A DNA stretch of 64,000 bases from Pseudomonas sp. p1(2021b) (GCF_020151015.1 NZ_CP083746.1:3129001-3193000); one strand, 5' to 3'. Shown: positions 31,492 to 41,121, counted from the stretch's first letter. Numbers and translations are program-made. The notes: generated from the sequence alone by a model not told the origin.

Positions 31492-32355
31492 TCATCCCGC
31501 TGCTGAACGGTACCGCTTCACCCGGTACATCTCGCCATCGGCATGGCTGAGCAAGGTATCGGCGTCCTCGCCATCGCCCGGGTAGCAGGCCACACCGATG
31601 CTGCAAGACGGCATCTTCAACCCGCCAAGCTCGCCGCCCGGCGGCTCGGCCATGGCGGCGAGGATCTGCTCGACCTTCTCGTAGACGGCGCCTGGGGCAT
31701 CAAGGTCCGTCAACAACACGGTGAACTCGTCGCCGCCCATCCGCGCCACGGTATCGGTCTCGCGCACGCAGCCCTCCAGGCGCCGGGCGACCTCGCACAG
31801 CACCCGATCACCGGTGGCATGGCCGTGAACATCGTTGATGCCCTTGAAGTCGTCGATATCGAGGAACAGCAACGCCAGGGTGCTGCCGTGGCGGCGCGCC
31901 GCGCGCAGGGCTGCGTCCAGGCGCACATTGAACACCGAGCGGTTGGTCAGCTTCGTCAGTGGATCGTGGTGGGCCAGGAACCGCAGCTCCTCCTCGGCGT
32001 GGGTCAGGGCCGTCACGTTGCGCGCAACGCCGATCCGCGCCCCCACCTCCTCCGACCAGGAAGCCGCCCACAGGATGTGCACGATAGCGCCATCCTTGCG
32101 AATGTAACGGTTACGAAAATCGATGTGGGGGTGGCCGTTCATGATGCGGATGATCGACGCGCGGGTCGCCGCCAGGTCGTCCGGGTGCATGTATTGGGTG
32201 ATGGGTGTACCGACCAGCTCCTCGGGCCGGTAGCCCAGCAGCGCCTGGCAGGCATCGCTGACGAACACGATCTGGTTGTCCCGATCGACCACGAAGACCG
32301 TATCCAGCATCAGGTGGATCAGCCGTGGGTACAGCGCTTGCAGGTCAACGGGCAT
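31492..32355 (-). CDS. PAS-GGDEF diguanylate cyclase
   Basis: A 287-residue cytoplasmic signalling enzyme. The PAS domain covers about residues 10-120 (FVVDRDNQIVFVSDACQALLGY, PAC segment GAIVHILW). The GGDEF domain covers about 125-285. The active-site motif is intact at 207-211 (MGGDEF) and an RETD inhibitory I-site lies exactly five residues before it, so it should make cyclic di-GMP and be product-inhibited. DPLTKLTNR marks the domain start. No EAL domain. It is upstream of kup on the same strand, 89 bases away, probably separately controlled. Confidence 0.92.
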   Translation of the reverse strand: MPVDLQALYPRLIHLMLDTVFVVDRDNQIVFVSDACQALLGYRPEELVGTPITQYMHPDDLAATRASIIRIMNGHPHIDFRNRYIRKDGAIVHILWAASWSEEVGARIGVARNVTALTHAEEELRFLAHHDPLTKLTNRSVFNVRLDAALRAARRHGSTLALLFLDIDDFKGINDVHGHATGDRVLCEVARRLEGCVRETDTVARMGGDEFTVLLTDLDAPGAVYEKVEQILAAMAEPPGGELGGLKMPSCSIGVACYPGDGEDADTLLSHADGEMYRVKRYRSAAG

Positions 32356-32599
32356 AAGTCGGCGGAGTCCGGTTATACGGGCTTGAGCATAGCCCGACGG
32401 CGAGGGTGTTGTGTTTCTAGTGCATGTGCCAAGGCGACGTCAAGCCGATGCCAACGCCTGCAATCGGATGCCATGAGCGTTTCGGTGATGATGGCTGAGC
32501 GAAGCGGTGGCGGTGCCCCCTGAGGCCCTATGGCTCAATGGCGGCGAGCCTGCGCCCGGTGCAGGCCTTCGTGCCCCCAAAACAGACGAGAACAACAAA

Positions 32600-33979
32600 A
32601 TGACTTGCACACCCCGCCTGCTGCCCCTTTTGCTCTCCATAGGCCTTGCCAGCGCAAGTGCCCCGGGCCTGGCCCAGGTCAGCGCCGACGAAGCCGCCCG
32701 CCTGGGTAACGACCTGACCCCGATGGGGGCCGAGAAAACAGGAAATGCCGACGGCAGCATCCCGGCCTGGACCGGCAAATGGCGCGGTACGCCGCCCCAT
32801 GTCAGCTTCGCCGGCACCGGGCACAAGCGCCCCGACCCCTATGCCGGGGAAAAACCGCTGTTCACCATCACCGCGCAGAACATGGCCGAGCATGCCAGCC
32901 GCCTGTCCGACGGGCAGAAGGCCTTGTTCAAGCGCTACCCGCAAACCTATCGGATCGTCGTCTACCCTAGCCACCGGGATTTTCGCTATGCGCCGGAGGT
33001 GGAGCGCAACATCCGCTACAACGCCCTCAATGCGCAGCTGGTCAATGATGGTTACGGCGTGACCAACGCCTATGGCGCCTCGCCGTTCCCGATTCCGAAA
33101 AACGGCTATGAGCTGATCTGGAACCACAACCTGCCCAGCCGCGCCTGGAAAGAGGAAGCCACCTACCTGATGGCGCTGACCCTCTCCAACCAGAACCAGG
33201 TGTTCGAGAAGGTCCGCTACCAGATCCTCTCGCCCTGGGACAACCCCAGCGGCAAAGCCGAGACCTACGACGGCATACAGGCCTACGCGATGATCAGTAC
33301 CCTGGAGCCGACCCGCAAGAAGGGCGAGATCATCCTCACCAACGAATTCAGCAACCCGGTCGCCCAGCCCCGCCAGAGCTGGCAGTACATCCCAGGTACC
33401 CGGCGCGTGCGCCGTGCGCCCACGGTCGGCTATGACACACCCTATGGCGTGGGAGGCTTCCGGGTGATGGACGAGGACCGCCTGTTCAACGGCGCCCCGG
33501 ACCGCTACCAATGGAAGCTGGTAGGCAAGCAGGAGATGTACATCCCCTACAACAACTACACGCTCGACGACCCCGACCAGCCCCTGGACACGCTGCTCAC
33601 CGAGCACGGCCACCTCAACCCCGATGCCGTGCGCTATGAGCTGCATCGTGTCTGGGTGCTGGAGGCCGAGCTGCGCCCCGGAAGCCGGCACACGTATGCC
33701 AAGCGCCGTCTGTACCTGGACGAGGACAGCTGGACCGCCGCCCTCGCCGACAACTACGACGCCAAGGGCCAGCTCTGGCGCACCAACGTACAGACGTCGG
33801 TCTACGCCTATGAAGTCCAGGCCTTCCACGCCCGGGTCGCGGTATTCCACGACCTGATCGCCGGGTCCTACCTGGTGGACCGCCTGGTCAACGGCATGGG
33901 CGCCACCGCCCGGCTCAACGATGCGCGCTTCGATGCGGGCTATTTCTCCGCCGGCAACCTGCGCAAGCTCGGTCAGTGA
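32600..33979 (+). CDS. DUF1329 domain exported protein
   Basis: A 459-residue exported protein of the DUF1329 family. The signal peptide ends in APGLAQ near residue 26 and the mature protein begins VSADEAARLGNDLTPMGAEKTGNADGSIPAWTGK in pieces, the family hallmark. GTRRVRRAPTVGYDTP and RLYLDEDSWTAALADNYD are also typical. Family members resemble outer-membrane lipoprotein-sorting folds and often sit next to DUF1302 proteins and ester or steroid genes. Here it stands alone. The ATG at 32600 gives the signal peptide; the frame opens 93 bases earlier. Ends in a strong terminator. Confidence 0.88.
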   Translation: MTCTPRLLPLLLSIGLASASAPGLAQVSADEAARLGNDLTPMGAEKTGNADGSIPAWTGKWRGTPPHVSFAGTGHKRPDPYAGEKPLFTITAQNMAEHASRLSDGQKALFKRYPQTYRIVVYPSHRDFRYAPEVERNIRYNALNAQLVNDGYGVTNAYGASPFPIPKNGYELIWNHNLPSRAWKEEATYLMALTLSNQNQVFEKVRYQILSPWDNPSGKAETYDGIQAYAMISTLEPTRKKGEIILTNEFSNPVAQPRQSWQYIPGTRRVRRAPTVGYDTPYGVGGFRVMDEDRLFNGAPDRYQWKLVGKQEMYIPYNNYTLDDPDQPLDTLLTEHGHLNPDAVRYELHRVWVLEAELRPGSRHTYAKRRLYLDEDSWTAALADNYDAKGQLWRTNVQTSVYAYEVQAFHARVAVFHDLIAGSYLVDRLVNGMGATARLNDARFDAGYFSAGNLRKLGQ

Positions 33980-33985
33980 AACCGT

Positions 33986-34033
33986 GCGGCCCCGGCCAGG
34001 CGATGGAAGATCGCCTGGCCGGGGCCGCTTTTT
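33986..34033 (+). terminator. Strong intrinsic terminator after the DUF1329 gene
   Basis: An 18-base-pair perfect stem (33986-34003 with 34011-34028, GCGGCCCCGGCCAGGCGA and its complement) has a seven-base loop and a run of five T. It also lies between two converging genes, so it may serve both. Confidence 0.92.
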
Positions 34034-34056
34034 CATGCAACAGGCCTGGTGGCGAG

Positions 34057-35037
34057 TCAGTCGCCGTCCACCACCCGCAACACCAACTTGGCCTTCGCGC
34101 CGCCATCCTGCAGCAGGTCGTGGGCGTGGGCCACCTGCTCCAGCGCCAGGGTCTGGATACGTGGCGTGCGTACCTGCCCAGTGGTCAGCAAGGCAGCGAT
34201 GCGGGCAAGGTTGGCGCCGCTGGGCATCTTGCTGTAGGTAACAGCCGTGCGCAGCCCGCGCTGGGCCGCCGCACCATGGTCAGGGCCGGCATCGCCTGCG
34301 GCCAGGGTCAGGATCGCCACCAACAGCCCGCCAGGGCACAGCATGTCCAGGGCGCCCGGCAGGCTGGCGCAGCCCACGCAGTCGAGGATCAGGTCCACGC
34401 CTGCGGGCGACCACTGCTTCACGACGGCCAGGATGTCCTGGGTGCGGTAGTCGATCGCCTGGTCGCAGCCCAGCGACTCGACATAGTCCAGGTTCTGCCC
34501 ACTGCAGGTTGCCACGACGTGCGCCCCGGCGGCTTTGGCGAGTTGGATGGCGAAGGTCCCGACAGCCCCTGCCCCGCCATGCACGAGCACCTTCTGCCCG
34601 GCCTGCAACCCACCATCGTCGAACAGCCCGGCCCAGGCCGCCAAGGCCGGGGTCGGTACCGACGCCGCCTGGGCGAAGCCCAGGCCCTCAGGGATGGGCA
34701 CGACAGAGTCCTGCCTCACGCAGCAATACTCGGCATAGCTACCCCAGTTACCGGCTCCCACATCACTCTGCGCGAACACCCGCATCCCGGGGGTGAAACC
34801 TGTAACGCCCTCACCCACTGCCGCTACGGTCCCAGCCAGGTCGAAGCCCAGGACGAACGGGAACCGATAGGTCAGAAAGCCTCCCAGGTAGCCTTCGCGG
34901 CACTTCCAGTCGGCCGGGTTAACCCCGGCGCAATGCACCCGCACCAATACCTCACCGGGCCCCGGCAACGGCTGCTCGAGTGTCGCGAGCCGCAACACCT
35001 GCGAGCTTCCCAGTTGATCGATCACTACAGCACGCAT
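34057..35037 (-). CDS. MDR-family zinc-less alcohol dehydrogenase/quinone oxidoreductase
   Basis: A 326-residue NADPH-dependent oxidoreductase of the medium-chain reductase superfamily, quinone oxidoreductase type. The N-terminal GroES-like part has VHCAGVNPADWKCREG and GFDLAGTVAAVGEGV. The Rossmann motif is VLVHGGAGAVGTFAIQLAKAAGAHVVATCS. The catalytic zinc ligands of true alcohol dehydrogenases are absent. The ATG at 35037 with AGAGGTG seven bases upstream gives the expected start. Substrate unknown, probably quinones or enones. Single gene. Confidence 0.9.
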   Translation of the reverse strand: MRAVVIDQLGSSQVLRLATLEQPLPGPGEVLVRVHCAGVNPADWKCREGYLGGFLTYRFPFVLGFDLAGTVAAVGEGVTGFTPGMRVFAQSDVGAGNWGSYAEYCCVRQDSVVPIPEGLGFAQAASVPTPALAAWAGLFDDGGLQAGQKVLVHGGAGAVGTFAIQLAKAAGAHVVATCSGQNLDYVESLGCDQAIDYRTQDILAVVKQWSPAGVDLILDCVGCASLPGALDMLCPGGLLVAILTLAAGDAGPDHGAAAQRGLRTAVTYSKMPSGANLARIAALLTTGQVRTPRIQTLALEQVAHAHDLLQDGGAKAKLVLRVVDGD

Positions 35038-35151
35038 AGCAACACCTCTTTCAGAACAACTCATAACTGATTGTTTTTGCGGGCCCATTGTGGGAGCGGT
35101 GCTCACCAATGGTTCGCTGCGTGACGGCGCAGCCCGTTTTCAGAAAATTTG

Positions 35152-35802
35152 TCATGCGTTGTGGTCCAGAAGTTGGGGACGCGTCAGTAGGCTGCTGGGC
35201 AAGGGGCAGAACGCGTGGGATATGGCCTCGACGGCCCACTCCGGGAATTCCGGGTCGAACCAGCGGTCCACCCAGCCCCAGTGGAAGGGGTGAGTCAGGT
35301 ATTCCCCCTGGAGGTCTTCCAGGCGGGCGAACTCCTGCTGCCAGACATGGGTCCAGCGGCCTGGAGAGCGGACTCGGCTCAATTGCCAGTTGCCGATGCC
35401 CTGCATGTAGGCCGGCATGCGCAGCAGGTCTTGCTCCAGGGCTTCGACGATGGCTGGGCTGCGGCCCTCACGCAGACGAAACAGCAAGGTGCGCCAGGTG
35501 CCATCGCGCAATCCAGGCGCTCGCTGGCCGCCGGCCAGGCGCTGGTAGGCCACTCGGTCCACATGGGCCAAGCCGGGCAGCTGTGACAAGCAAGCCTCGG
35601 CCTGCTCTTGGAACGCGTTGCTGGCAAAGCACAGGTCCAGGGTGAAATCCCCACTCCCCCAGCTGCCGGGCAGGTTTTGCCCCAAATTGAAGAAGACCAG
35701 TCCCGGCAGCGCCTGCAATTGACGCCGCAGTTGCACCTCCAGGATGCTCGTCGCAAAGCCCGGCGCCAGGTACAGCTGCGCGGTTTCATGCCACATCGTC
35801 AT
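35152..35802 (-). CDS. Dabb-like (stress-responsive A/B barrel) hypothetical protein
   Basis: A 216-residue protein that seems to hold two A/B-barrel-like halves. The first has SILEVQLRRQLQALPGLVFFNLGQNLPGSWGSGDFTLDLCFAS and the second LLFRLREGRSPAIVEALEQDLLRMPAYMQGIGNWQLSRV, both with the beta-strand then helix pattern of the Dabb fold. The ATG at 35802 overlaps the upstream gene by 17 bases, so the two are co-translated. I infer a small dimeric enzyme or chaperone-like role, but there is no specific function to claim. Confidence 0.65.
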   Translation of the reverse strand: MTMWHETAQLYLAPGFATSILEVQLRRQLQALPGLVFFNLGQNLPGSWGSGDFTLDLCFASNAFQEQAEACLSQLPGLAHVDRVAYQRLAGGQRAPGLRDGTWRTLLFRLREGRSPAIVEALEQDLLRMPAYMQGIGNWQLSRVRSPGRWTHVWQQEFARLEDLQGEYLTHPFHWGWVDRWFDPEFPEWAVEAISHAFCPLPSSLLTRPQLLDHNA

Positions 35803-36130
35803 GCTCCTGTGCGGTGGCCAAAGGCTGGCCTGCATCTCCCAACACATGCCGGGCGCGTTGCCGGCACAGGCCATCCACGACGTTCCAGAACGCCAGCACT
35901 TCAGCACCGGCGCCCAGGCGCATGCCGTAATAGCCCCACACATCGGGCACCTGCCATAACAACCAGAGGCGGTTGGCCTCGCCAGCCACAGCCACCGGCG
36001 GTGACACCCAGCGCTGCAGCAGGGTCAGCCCACGGGCGATGCTGTGCGGCAGGTAGAGCTCGTCCAACGCCTCAAGCACCGTTGGAAGCTGCTGGGGCTC
36101 GAGCAGGATTTCATCGAGGATCTGGATCAT
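35786..36130 (-). CDS. Hypothetical protein, 114 aa
   Basis: A 114-residue protein with no signal peptide. The core is rich in aromatic residues (ANRLWLLWQVPDVWGYYGMRLG) and the C-terminus is polar. It may be a small ferredoxin-like alpha/beta fold, but I do not recognise a family. The stop codon lies 17 bases inside the following Dabb-like gene, so the two form an operon. Divergent from the AraC-type gene on the plus strand. Confidence 0.6.
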   Translation of the reverse strand: MIQILDEILLEPQQLPTVLEALDELYLPHSIARGLTLLQRWVSPPVAVAGEANRLWLLWQVPDVWGYYGMRLGAGAEVLAFWNVVDGLCRQRARHVLGDAGQPLATAQEHDDVA

Positions 36131-36338
36131 GACTTGCCGATCCTCCGTTCAGGTGACAGGCTGGTGCGATTCGACAAGCGAGTGAGAGCAAGGCCCATGT
36201 TCCGGGTACTCCGCGAAAGTTGCAGGGTTCGCCGCGGTTTCAGCGCTGGCTTGCCCGCCATTGAGCCATAGCGGCCGGGGGCAGACCGCCACAGGTTCGA
36301 TCACCCACCACCACCAAAACGATCAGCAGGCGAGGTTG

Positions 36339-37343
36339 ATGATGGCGTTGCGTTCCACAGCACCGGTTCGCGTTCCCCAGGGCCTGGATACCCGACTGTT
36401 GGCGGAGCTGCAGCGCCACAAAATCGCCCTGGAGCCGCCGCCATCGGCCTTGCTGTCCTCGGCGCAGCGCTTCGTCGCCCTGTATCGCCAAGCCATCGAG
36501 CAGTTGGAGGCGAAAGTCGCCCAGGGCGAAGGGCAACCGCCGATGCGCAAGACTGAGGTCGACCTGATGTGCCGTTGCTTGCTCAGTTGCGGGCACCTGG
36601 ACGAAGCCATTGCCTGCGCCGCGCAGTTCTGCGCCATGCTCGACCCGCGCGCAGGCTGCCTGAGCCTGGAGATACAAGGCGCCACGGCCACCTTCCACAT
36701 GGACTCGTTGCGCCACAAGCGCAGCAGTGCGGCATGCCTGGTGGACCTGACTGGGCTGTTCTGTTACCTGCAGTTGTTTGGTTGGCTCATCGGGCAGCCG
36801 CTACGGCCCGACCAGGTCTTTCTCGCCCACCCCCTGCGCGAGGATGCTGCCCCCTTCCTCGGCCTGTTCGATGCGCCGGTCACTGTCGGCAAGCGCACCT
36901 ATGGTTTCAGCTTCGATGCCGCACTGCTGTCCCGCCAGGTGATACGCACGCCAGCAGAGCTTGCGCTGTTTCTGGTGGACTTTCCGTTCCGCCTGATCGG
37001 TGCGCCCCCCAGCGCAGTGGCGATCACCCAGCAAGTGCGCGGCTTCCTCGACGCGGCCCTGAGCCATGAACAAGAGGTGCCGGCGCTAAGCGCAATCGCC
37101 GCCGCGCTGGGCACCACCGAACCGACCTTGCGTCGACGCCTGGCCGCCGAAGGTTCCAGCTACCAGGCACTGCGCCGGCTCAGCCTGTGCGAGTCGGCGC
37201 AGCGCTGCCTGCGCGACACCGACTGGACGATAGGTCGTATCGCCGGCCACTTGGGGTTCGCCAGTGAAGCGGCGTTTCGCCGGGCCTTCCTCAGCTGGAC
37301 CGGGATGGCGCCCAGCCGTTATCGCGCCCGACAGGGCGGCTAG
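36339..37343 (+). CDS. AraC-family regulator, OruR/ArgR-like
   Basis: A 334-residue regulator with a long N-terminal sensor region of the arabinose-binding-like type found in OruR-class proteins (FHMDSLRHKRSSAACLVDLTGLF, then FDAPVTVGKRTYGFSFDAALLSR). The C-terminal DNA-binding domain has VPALSAIAAALGTTEPTLRRRLAAEGSSYQALRR and TIGRIAGHLGFASEAAFRRAFLSWTGMAPSRYR. The ATG at 36339 follows CGAGG; the next codon is also ATG. The divergent pair of hypothetical genes is a plausible target, by position only. Confidence 0.88.
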   Translation: MMALRSTAPVRVPQGLDTRLLAELQRHKIALEPPPSALLSSAQRFVALYRQAIEQLEAKVAQGEGQPPMRKTEVDLMCRCLLSCGHLDEAIACAAQFCAMLDPRAGCLSLEIQGATATFHMDSLRHKRSSAACLVDLTGLFCYLQLFGWLIGQPLRPDQVFLAHPLREDAAPFLGLFDAPVTVGKRTYGFSFDAALLSRQVIRTPAELALFLVDFPFRLIGAPPSAVAITQQVRGFLDAALSHEQEVPALSAIAAALGTTEPTLRRRLAAEGSSYQALRRLSLCESAQRCLRDTDWTIGRIAGHLGFASEAAFRRAFLSWTGMAPSRYRARQGG

Positions 37344-37499
37344 CGTGATATCACTTTGACAATATGGCTCGGCACATAAACTCGTTCTAGCATTAACAAC
37401 CTGTCTCCAGCACGCGTGTGCCCATGAGCGGTAGCGCGCACTGTTCATGCACCGAGCAAGACACACGATCACCTGACGCATTGATGCATAAGGTCTGCC

Positions 37500-38621
37500 A
37501 TGCGACTTTCAACGTTTATCCTGGACAACATGGAAAGCATCCTGCAAACGTGGGAAGCGTTCGCCAGGTCTGTAGAGACACCGAACCGAAACCTGAGCGC
37601 CAATGGCCTGCGCGACCATGCCGTGTACATCCTGCGCACGGTTGCCCAGGACATGCGCACGCCGCAGACAGCGCAACAGCAGATCGCCAAGTCCCAAGGC
37701 CAGGGGCCTTCTTCGTCTGAGGAAACCGCCGCCCAGACCCACGCGGTGCTTCGCCTCATGGATGGCTTCACCCTCGACCAGATGGTCTCGGAGTATCGCG
37801 CGCTGAGGTCGAGCGTGCTGCGCCTGTGGCTGGCACAGGACCCTACGAAGCATGACTACCAGCTCGACGACATGATCCGCTTCAACGAGGCGATCGACCA
37901 GGCGCTGGTCGAATCGATCGGTGCCTATGGGCAAGAGGTCGAGTCGACGCGCCAGACCGTGCTTGGCGTGCTCGGCCATGACCTGCGCTCACCGTTGACC
38001 GCTGTGCTGATGGGGGCGGCCCTGTTGAACAAGAGCCCCCGATTGAGTAGCCGCGACAAAGACATCGCGGCGCAAATCGCCACCAGCGCGCAACGGGCGA
38101 ACCAGATGGTCAAGGACTTGCTCGACCTTGCGCATTGCAACCTGGGAAGCGGCATACCGATCGTCCGCACCTATACGGAACTGAACCAGGTCTGCAAGGC
38201 CGTCATCGAGGAAATCAAGGCTGGCAACCCCGGGCTCGACATCATGCAGATCGATGAGCGCACCATTACCGGAGCGTTCGATGGAGCGCGGATGTCCCAG
38301 GTATTTGCCAACCTGATCGGCAATGCGGCCCGTCATGGTGAAGCGCACAGCCCCGTCGAGGTCCTGCTCAGCGGCGACGGCGACAGCGTGATCCTCGAAG
38401 TGCATAACTTCGGCGAACCTATTCCCGCCACCGCCCTGCCCTTGCTGTTCAGTCCCAAGGCGCGTTACACGCGCTATACAGACAAGCAGAGCAAGCCCTG
38501 CGGGCTGGGCTTGGGCCTGTTCATCGTATCGGAGATCGTCCAAGGCCACGGTGGGCGCATCGAAGTGGAGTCCAGCCATGCCCATGGCACCCGCTTCCGG
38601 GTGATCCTGCCGGCAGGCTGA
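37500..38621 (+). CDS. Cytosolic sensor histidine kinase with RsbR-like N-terminus
   Basis: A 373-residue kinase without membrane helices. The N-terminal 150 residues look like the RsbRD-type helical sensor (ETAAQTHAVLRLMDGFTLDQMVSEYRALRSSVLRLW). The H box is VLGVLGHDLRSPLTAVLMGA and the ATPase part shows N (FANLIGNAARHG), G1-like HNFGEPIP and G2 (CGLGLGLFIVSEIV) boxes. No response regulator gene is adjacent, so it is an orphan. Similar kinases take part in general-stress or light-responsive signalling. The ATG at 37500 follows ATAAGGTC. Confidence 0.88.
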   Translation: MRLSTFILDNMESILQTWEAFARSVETPNRNLSANGLRDHAVYILRTVAQDMRTPQTAQQQIAKSQGQGPSSSEETAAQTHAVLRLMDGFTLDQMVSEYRALRSSVLRLWLAQDPTKHDYQLDDMIRFNEAIDQALVESIGAYGQEVESTRQTVLGVLGHDLRSPLTAVLMGAALLNKSPRLSSRDKDIAAQIATSAQRANQMVKDLLDLAHCNLGSGIPIVRTYTELNQVCKAVIEEIKAGNPGLDIMQIDERTITGAFDGARMSQVFANLIGNAARHGEAHSPVEVLLSGDGDSVILEVHNFGEPIPATALPLLFSPKARYTRYTDKQSKPCGLGLGLFIVSEIVQGHGGRIEVESSHAHGTRFRVILPAG

Positions 38622-38643
38622 GCCAGACGCTTTCCTGTGCCCA

Positions 38644-38829
38644 ATCGCCGGCAAGCCGGCTCCCACCTGTCCTGCGCTGTTTTCAGAGACACCGCCGTAC
38701 CTGTGGGAGATCACCCAGCCCTTTGGGCTGCGCTGTCGCGCAGAGAACAAGTGGCTAGCGCCGCTCCTACAGGTCTTGTCAAATCAATGAGTTATGCGTT
38801 GTTCTATGAGAGCCGGCTTGCCGGCGCCT
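38644..38829. repeat. REP-like inverted pair between two converging genes
   Basis: An inverted pair of the REP core CGCCGGCAAGCCGGCTC (about 38646-38665) and its complement (about 38810-38826) brackets the 219-base gap between the kinase and the OsmC-YcaO gene. In the middle lies another REP-like fragment (GCGCCGCTCCTACAGG, 38757-38773). No gene is visible. Confidence 0.7.
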
Positions 38830-38840
38830 GGGCTATCGCG

Positions 38841-41045
38841 TCAGCGAGCCTGCACCACTGCATTGGCCCGGGCGCGGTGCAGCTTCTTGTAGCTTTCGAC
38901 CAGACGCAGATGCCGGTCGAGGCCTTCGAGCTTGAGGCTGGTCGGTGTCAGGCCATGGAAGCGCACGCTGCCCTGCACCGAACCCAGCACCGCATCCATC
39001 CGCGCATCGCCGAACATCCGGCGGAAGTTCACCTCGTAATCGGCCAGCTCCAGCTCATCGTCCAGGGTCACTTCCAGCACCACGTTCAAGGCTTGGTAGA
39101 ACAATCCGCGCTCGACGGTGTTGTCGTTGAACTGCAAGAACGCCTCGACCAGCTCCTTGGCCGCTTCGAACTCCTGCAAGGCCAGGTAGATCAGCAGCTT
39201 GAGCTCAAGGATGGTCAACTGCCCCCAGGCGGTGTTGTCATCGAACTCGATGCCGATCAGGGTCTTGATGTCGGTGTAGTCGTCCAGCTCGCTGTCCTCC
39301 AGCCGCTCGACCAGGGCTTGCAGGGCCTCGTCGTCGAGGCGGTGCAGGTTGAGGATGTCGGCACGAAACGCCAGGGCCTTGTTGGTGTTGTCCCAGATCA
39401 GGTCTTCCACCGGGTAGATTTCCGAGTATCCCGGTACCAGGATGCGGCAGGCGGTTGCCCCGAGGTGCTCGTACACCGCCATGTACACTTCCTTGCCCAT
39501 CGACTCGAGAATGCCGAAGAGGGTCGCGGCTTCCTCGGCGTTGGAGTCCTCGCCCTGACTGGAGAAGTCCCATTCGACGAACTCGAAATCCGCCTTGGCG
39601 CTGAAGAAGCGCCACGACACCACGCCGCTGGAATCGATGAAGTGTTCGACGAAGTTGTTCGGCTCGGTCAGCGCATGGCTTTCGAAGGTAGGCTGCGGCA
39701 GGTCGTTCAGGCCTTCGAAGCTGCGCCCCTGCAGCAGCTCGGTCAGGCTGCGCTCGAGCGCCACCTCGAAGCTTGGGTGGGCACCGAACGAGGCGAACAC
39801 GCCACCGGTGCGCGGGTTCATCAGGGTGACGCACATCACCGGGAATTCGCCGCCCAGCGAGGCATCCTTGACCAGCACCGGGAAGCCCTGCTCTTCCAGG
39901 CCCTGGATACCGGCCAGGATGCCGGGGTACTTGGCCAGGACCTCCTGCGGCACATCCGGCAGGGCCAGTTCACCCTCGAGGATCTCACGCTTGACCGCCC
40001 GTTCGAAAATCTCCGACAGGCACTGCACCTGCGCCTCGGCCAAGGTATTGCCGGCGCTCATGCCATTGCTCAGGAACAGGTTCTCGACCAGGTTGGACGG
40101 GAAGTACACCACCTCGCCATCGGACTGGCGCACGTAAGGCAGCGAGCAGATGCCCCGCTCGACGTTGCCTGAATTGGTGTCGTACAGGTGCGAGCCACGC
40201 AGCTCACCCTCGGGGTCGTAGATTTCCCGGCAGTACGGGTCGAGGATCTCTGCCGGCAACGCATCCTTGCGGCCCGGCTTGAACCAGCGCTCGTCCGGGT
40301 AGTGGACGAAATCAGCGTTGGCGATCTCCTCGCCCCAGAACTGGTCGTTATAGAAGAAGTTGCAGTTCAGGCGCTCGATGAATTCACCCAAGGCCGACGC
40401 CAGGGCGCTTTCCTTGGTGGCGCCCTTGCCGTTGGTGAAGCACAGCGGCGACTGCGCGTCACGGATATGCAGCGACCACACATTGGGCACGATATTGCGC
40501 CACGAGGCGATCTCGATCTTCATGCCCAGGTCGGCAAGGATCTGCGACATGTTGGCGATGGTCTGCTCCAGCGGCAGGTCCTTGCCGGGGATGAAGGTGC
40601 GGGTGTCGTCGCCAGGGTTCACCATCAGCAGCGCCTGGGCGTCGGCATCGAGGTTCTCGACTTCCTCGATGATGAACTGCGGCCCGGTCTGCACCACTTT
40701 CTTGACCGTGCAGCGGTCGATGGAGCGCAGGATGCCCTGACGGTCTTTCTCGCTGATGTCGGCCGGCAGCTCGACCTGGATCTTGAAGATCTGGTTGTAG
40801 CGGTTCTCCGGGTCGACGATGTTGTTCTGCGACAGGCGGATGTTATCGGTGGGGATGTTGCGCGTGTTGCAGTACACCTTCACGAAGTACGCCGCACACA
40901 AGGCCGACGACGCCAGGAAGTAGTCGAACGGGCCAGGGGCCGAACCATCGCCCTTGTAGCGGATGGGCTGGTCGGCCACGACCGTGAAGTCATCGAACTT
41001 GGCTTCAAGACGAAGGTTGTCGAGAAAGTTGACCTTGATTTCCAT
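38841..41045 (-). CDS. OsmC-YcaO fusion protein
   Basis: A 734-residue fusion. Residues 1-140 are an OsmC-like domain (RYKGDGSAPGPFDYFLASSALCAAYFVKVYC, with the redox Cys in SALC). The rest matches E. coli YcaO in order: TRTFIPGKDLPLEQTI, PNVWSLHIRDAQSPLCFTNGKGATKESALASALGEFIERLNCNFFY, then a C-terminal TPR-like helical region. YcaO proteins use ATP to activate amide backbones, and E. coli YcaO helps RimO methylthiolate ribosomal protein S12. The added OsmC domain could reduce a thiol or persulfide donor. The ATG at 41045 gives the OsmC start. Single gene; ends at a REP pair. Confidence 0.92.
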   Translation of the reverse strand: MEIKVNFLDNLRLEAKFDDFTVVADQPIRYKGDGSAPGPFDYFLASSALCAAYFVKVYCNTRNIPTDNIRLSQNNIVDPENRYNQIFKIQVELPADISEKDRQGILRSIDRCTVKKVVQTGPQFIIEEVENLDADAQALLMVNPGDDTRTFIPGKDLPLEQTIANMSQILADLGMKIEIASWRNIVPNVWSLHIRDAQSPLCFTNGKGATKESALASALGEFIERLNCNFFYNDQFWGEEIANADFVHYPDERWFKPGRKDALPAEILDPYCREIYDPEGELRGSHLYDTNSGNVERGICSLPYVRQSDGEVVYFPSNLVENLFLSNGMSAGNTLAEAQVQCLSEIFERAVKREILEGELALPDVPQEVLAKYPGILAGIQGLEEQGFPVLVKDASLGGEFPVMCVTLMNPRTGGVFASFGAHPSFEVALERSLTELLQGRSFEGLNDLPQPTFESHALTEPNNFVEHFIDSSGVVSWRFFSAKADFEFVEWDFSSQGEDSNAEEAATLFGILESMGKEVYMAVYEHLGATACRILVPGYSEIYPVEDLIWDNTNKALAFRADILNLHRLDDEALQALVERLEDSELDDYTDIKTLIGIEFDDNTAWGQLTILELKLLIYLALQEFEAAKELVEAFLQFNDNTVERGLFYQALNVVLEVTLDDELELADYEVNFRRMFGDARMDAVLGSVQGSVRFHGLTPTSLKLEGLDRHLRLVESYKKLHRARANAVVQAR

Positions 41046-41121
41046 GCGGGAATACCGTGATAAAAAGCAGAACAAAATGGCTGCCATTATCCGGGTTTTG
41101 CGGCGAAACGGCTAACCTTTC

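Noticed and set aside
38644..38829. Intrinsic terminator between the kinase and OsmC-YcaO genes
   Set aside because: The arms are REP cores far apart with no T tract, so no terminator call was made.
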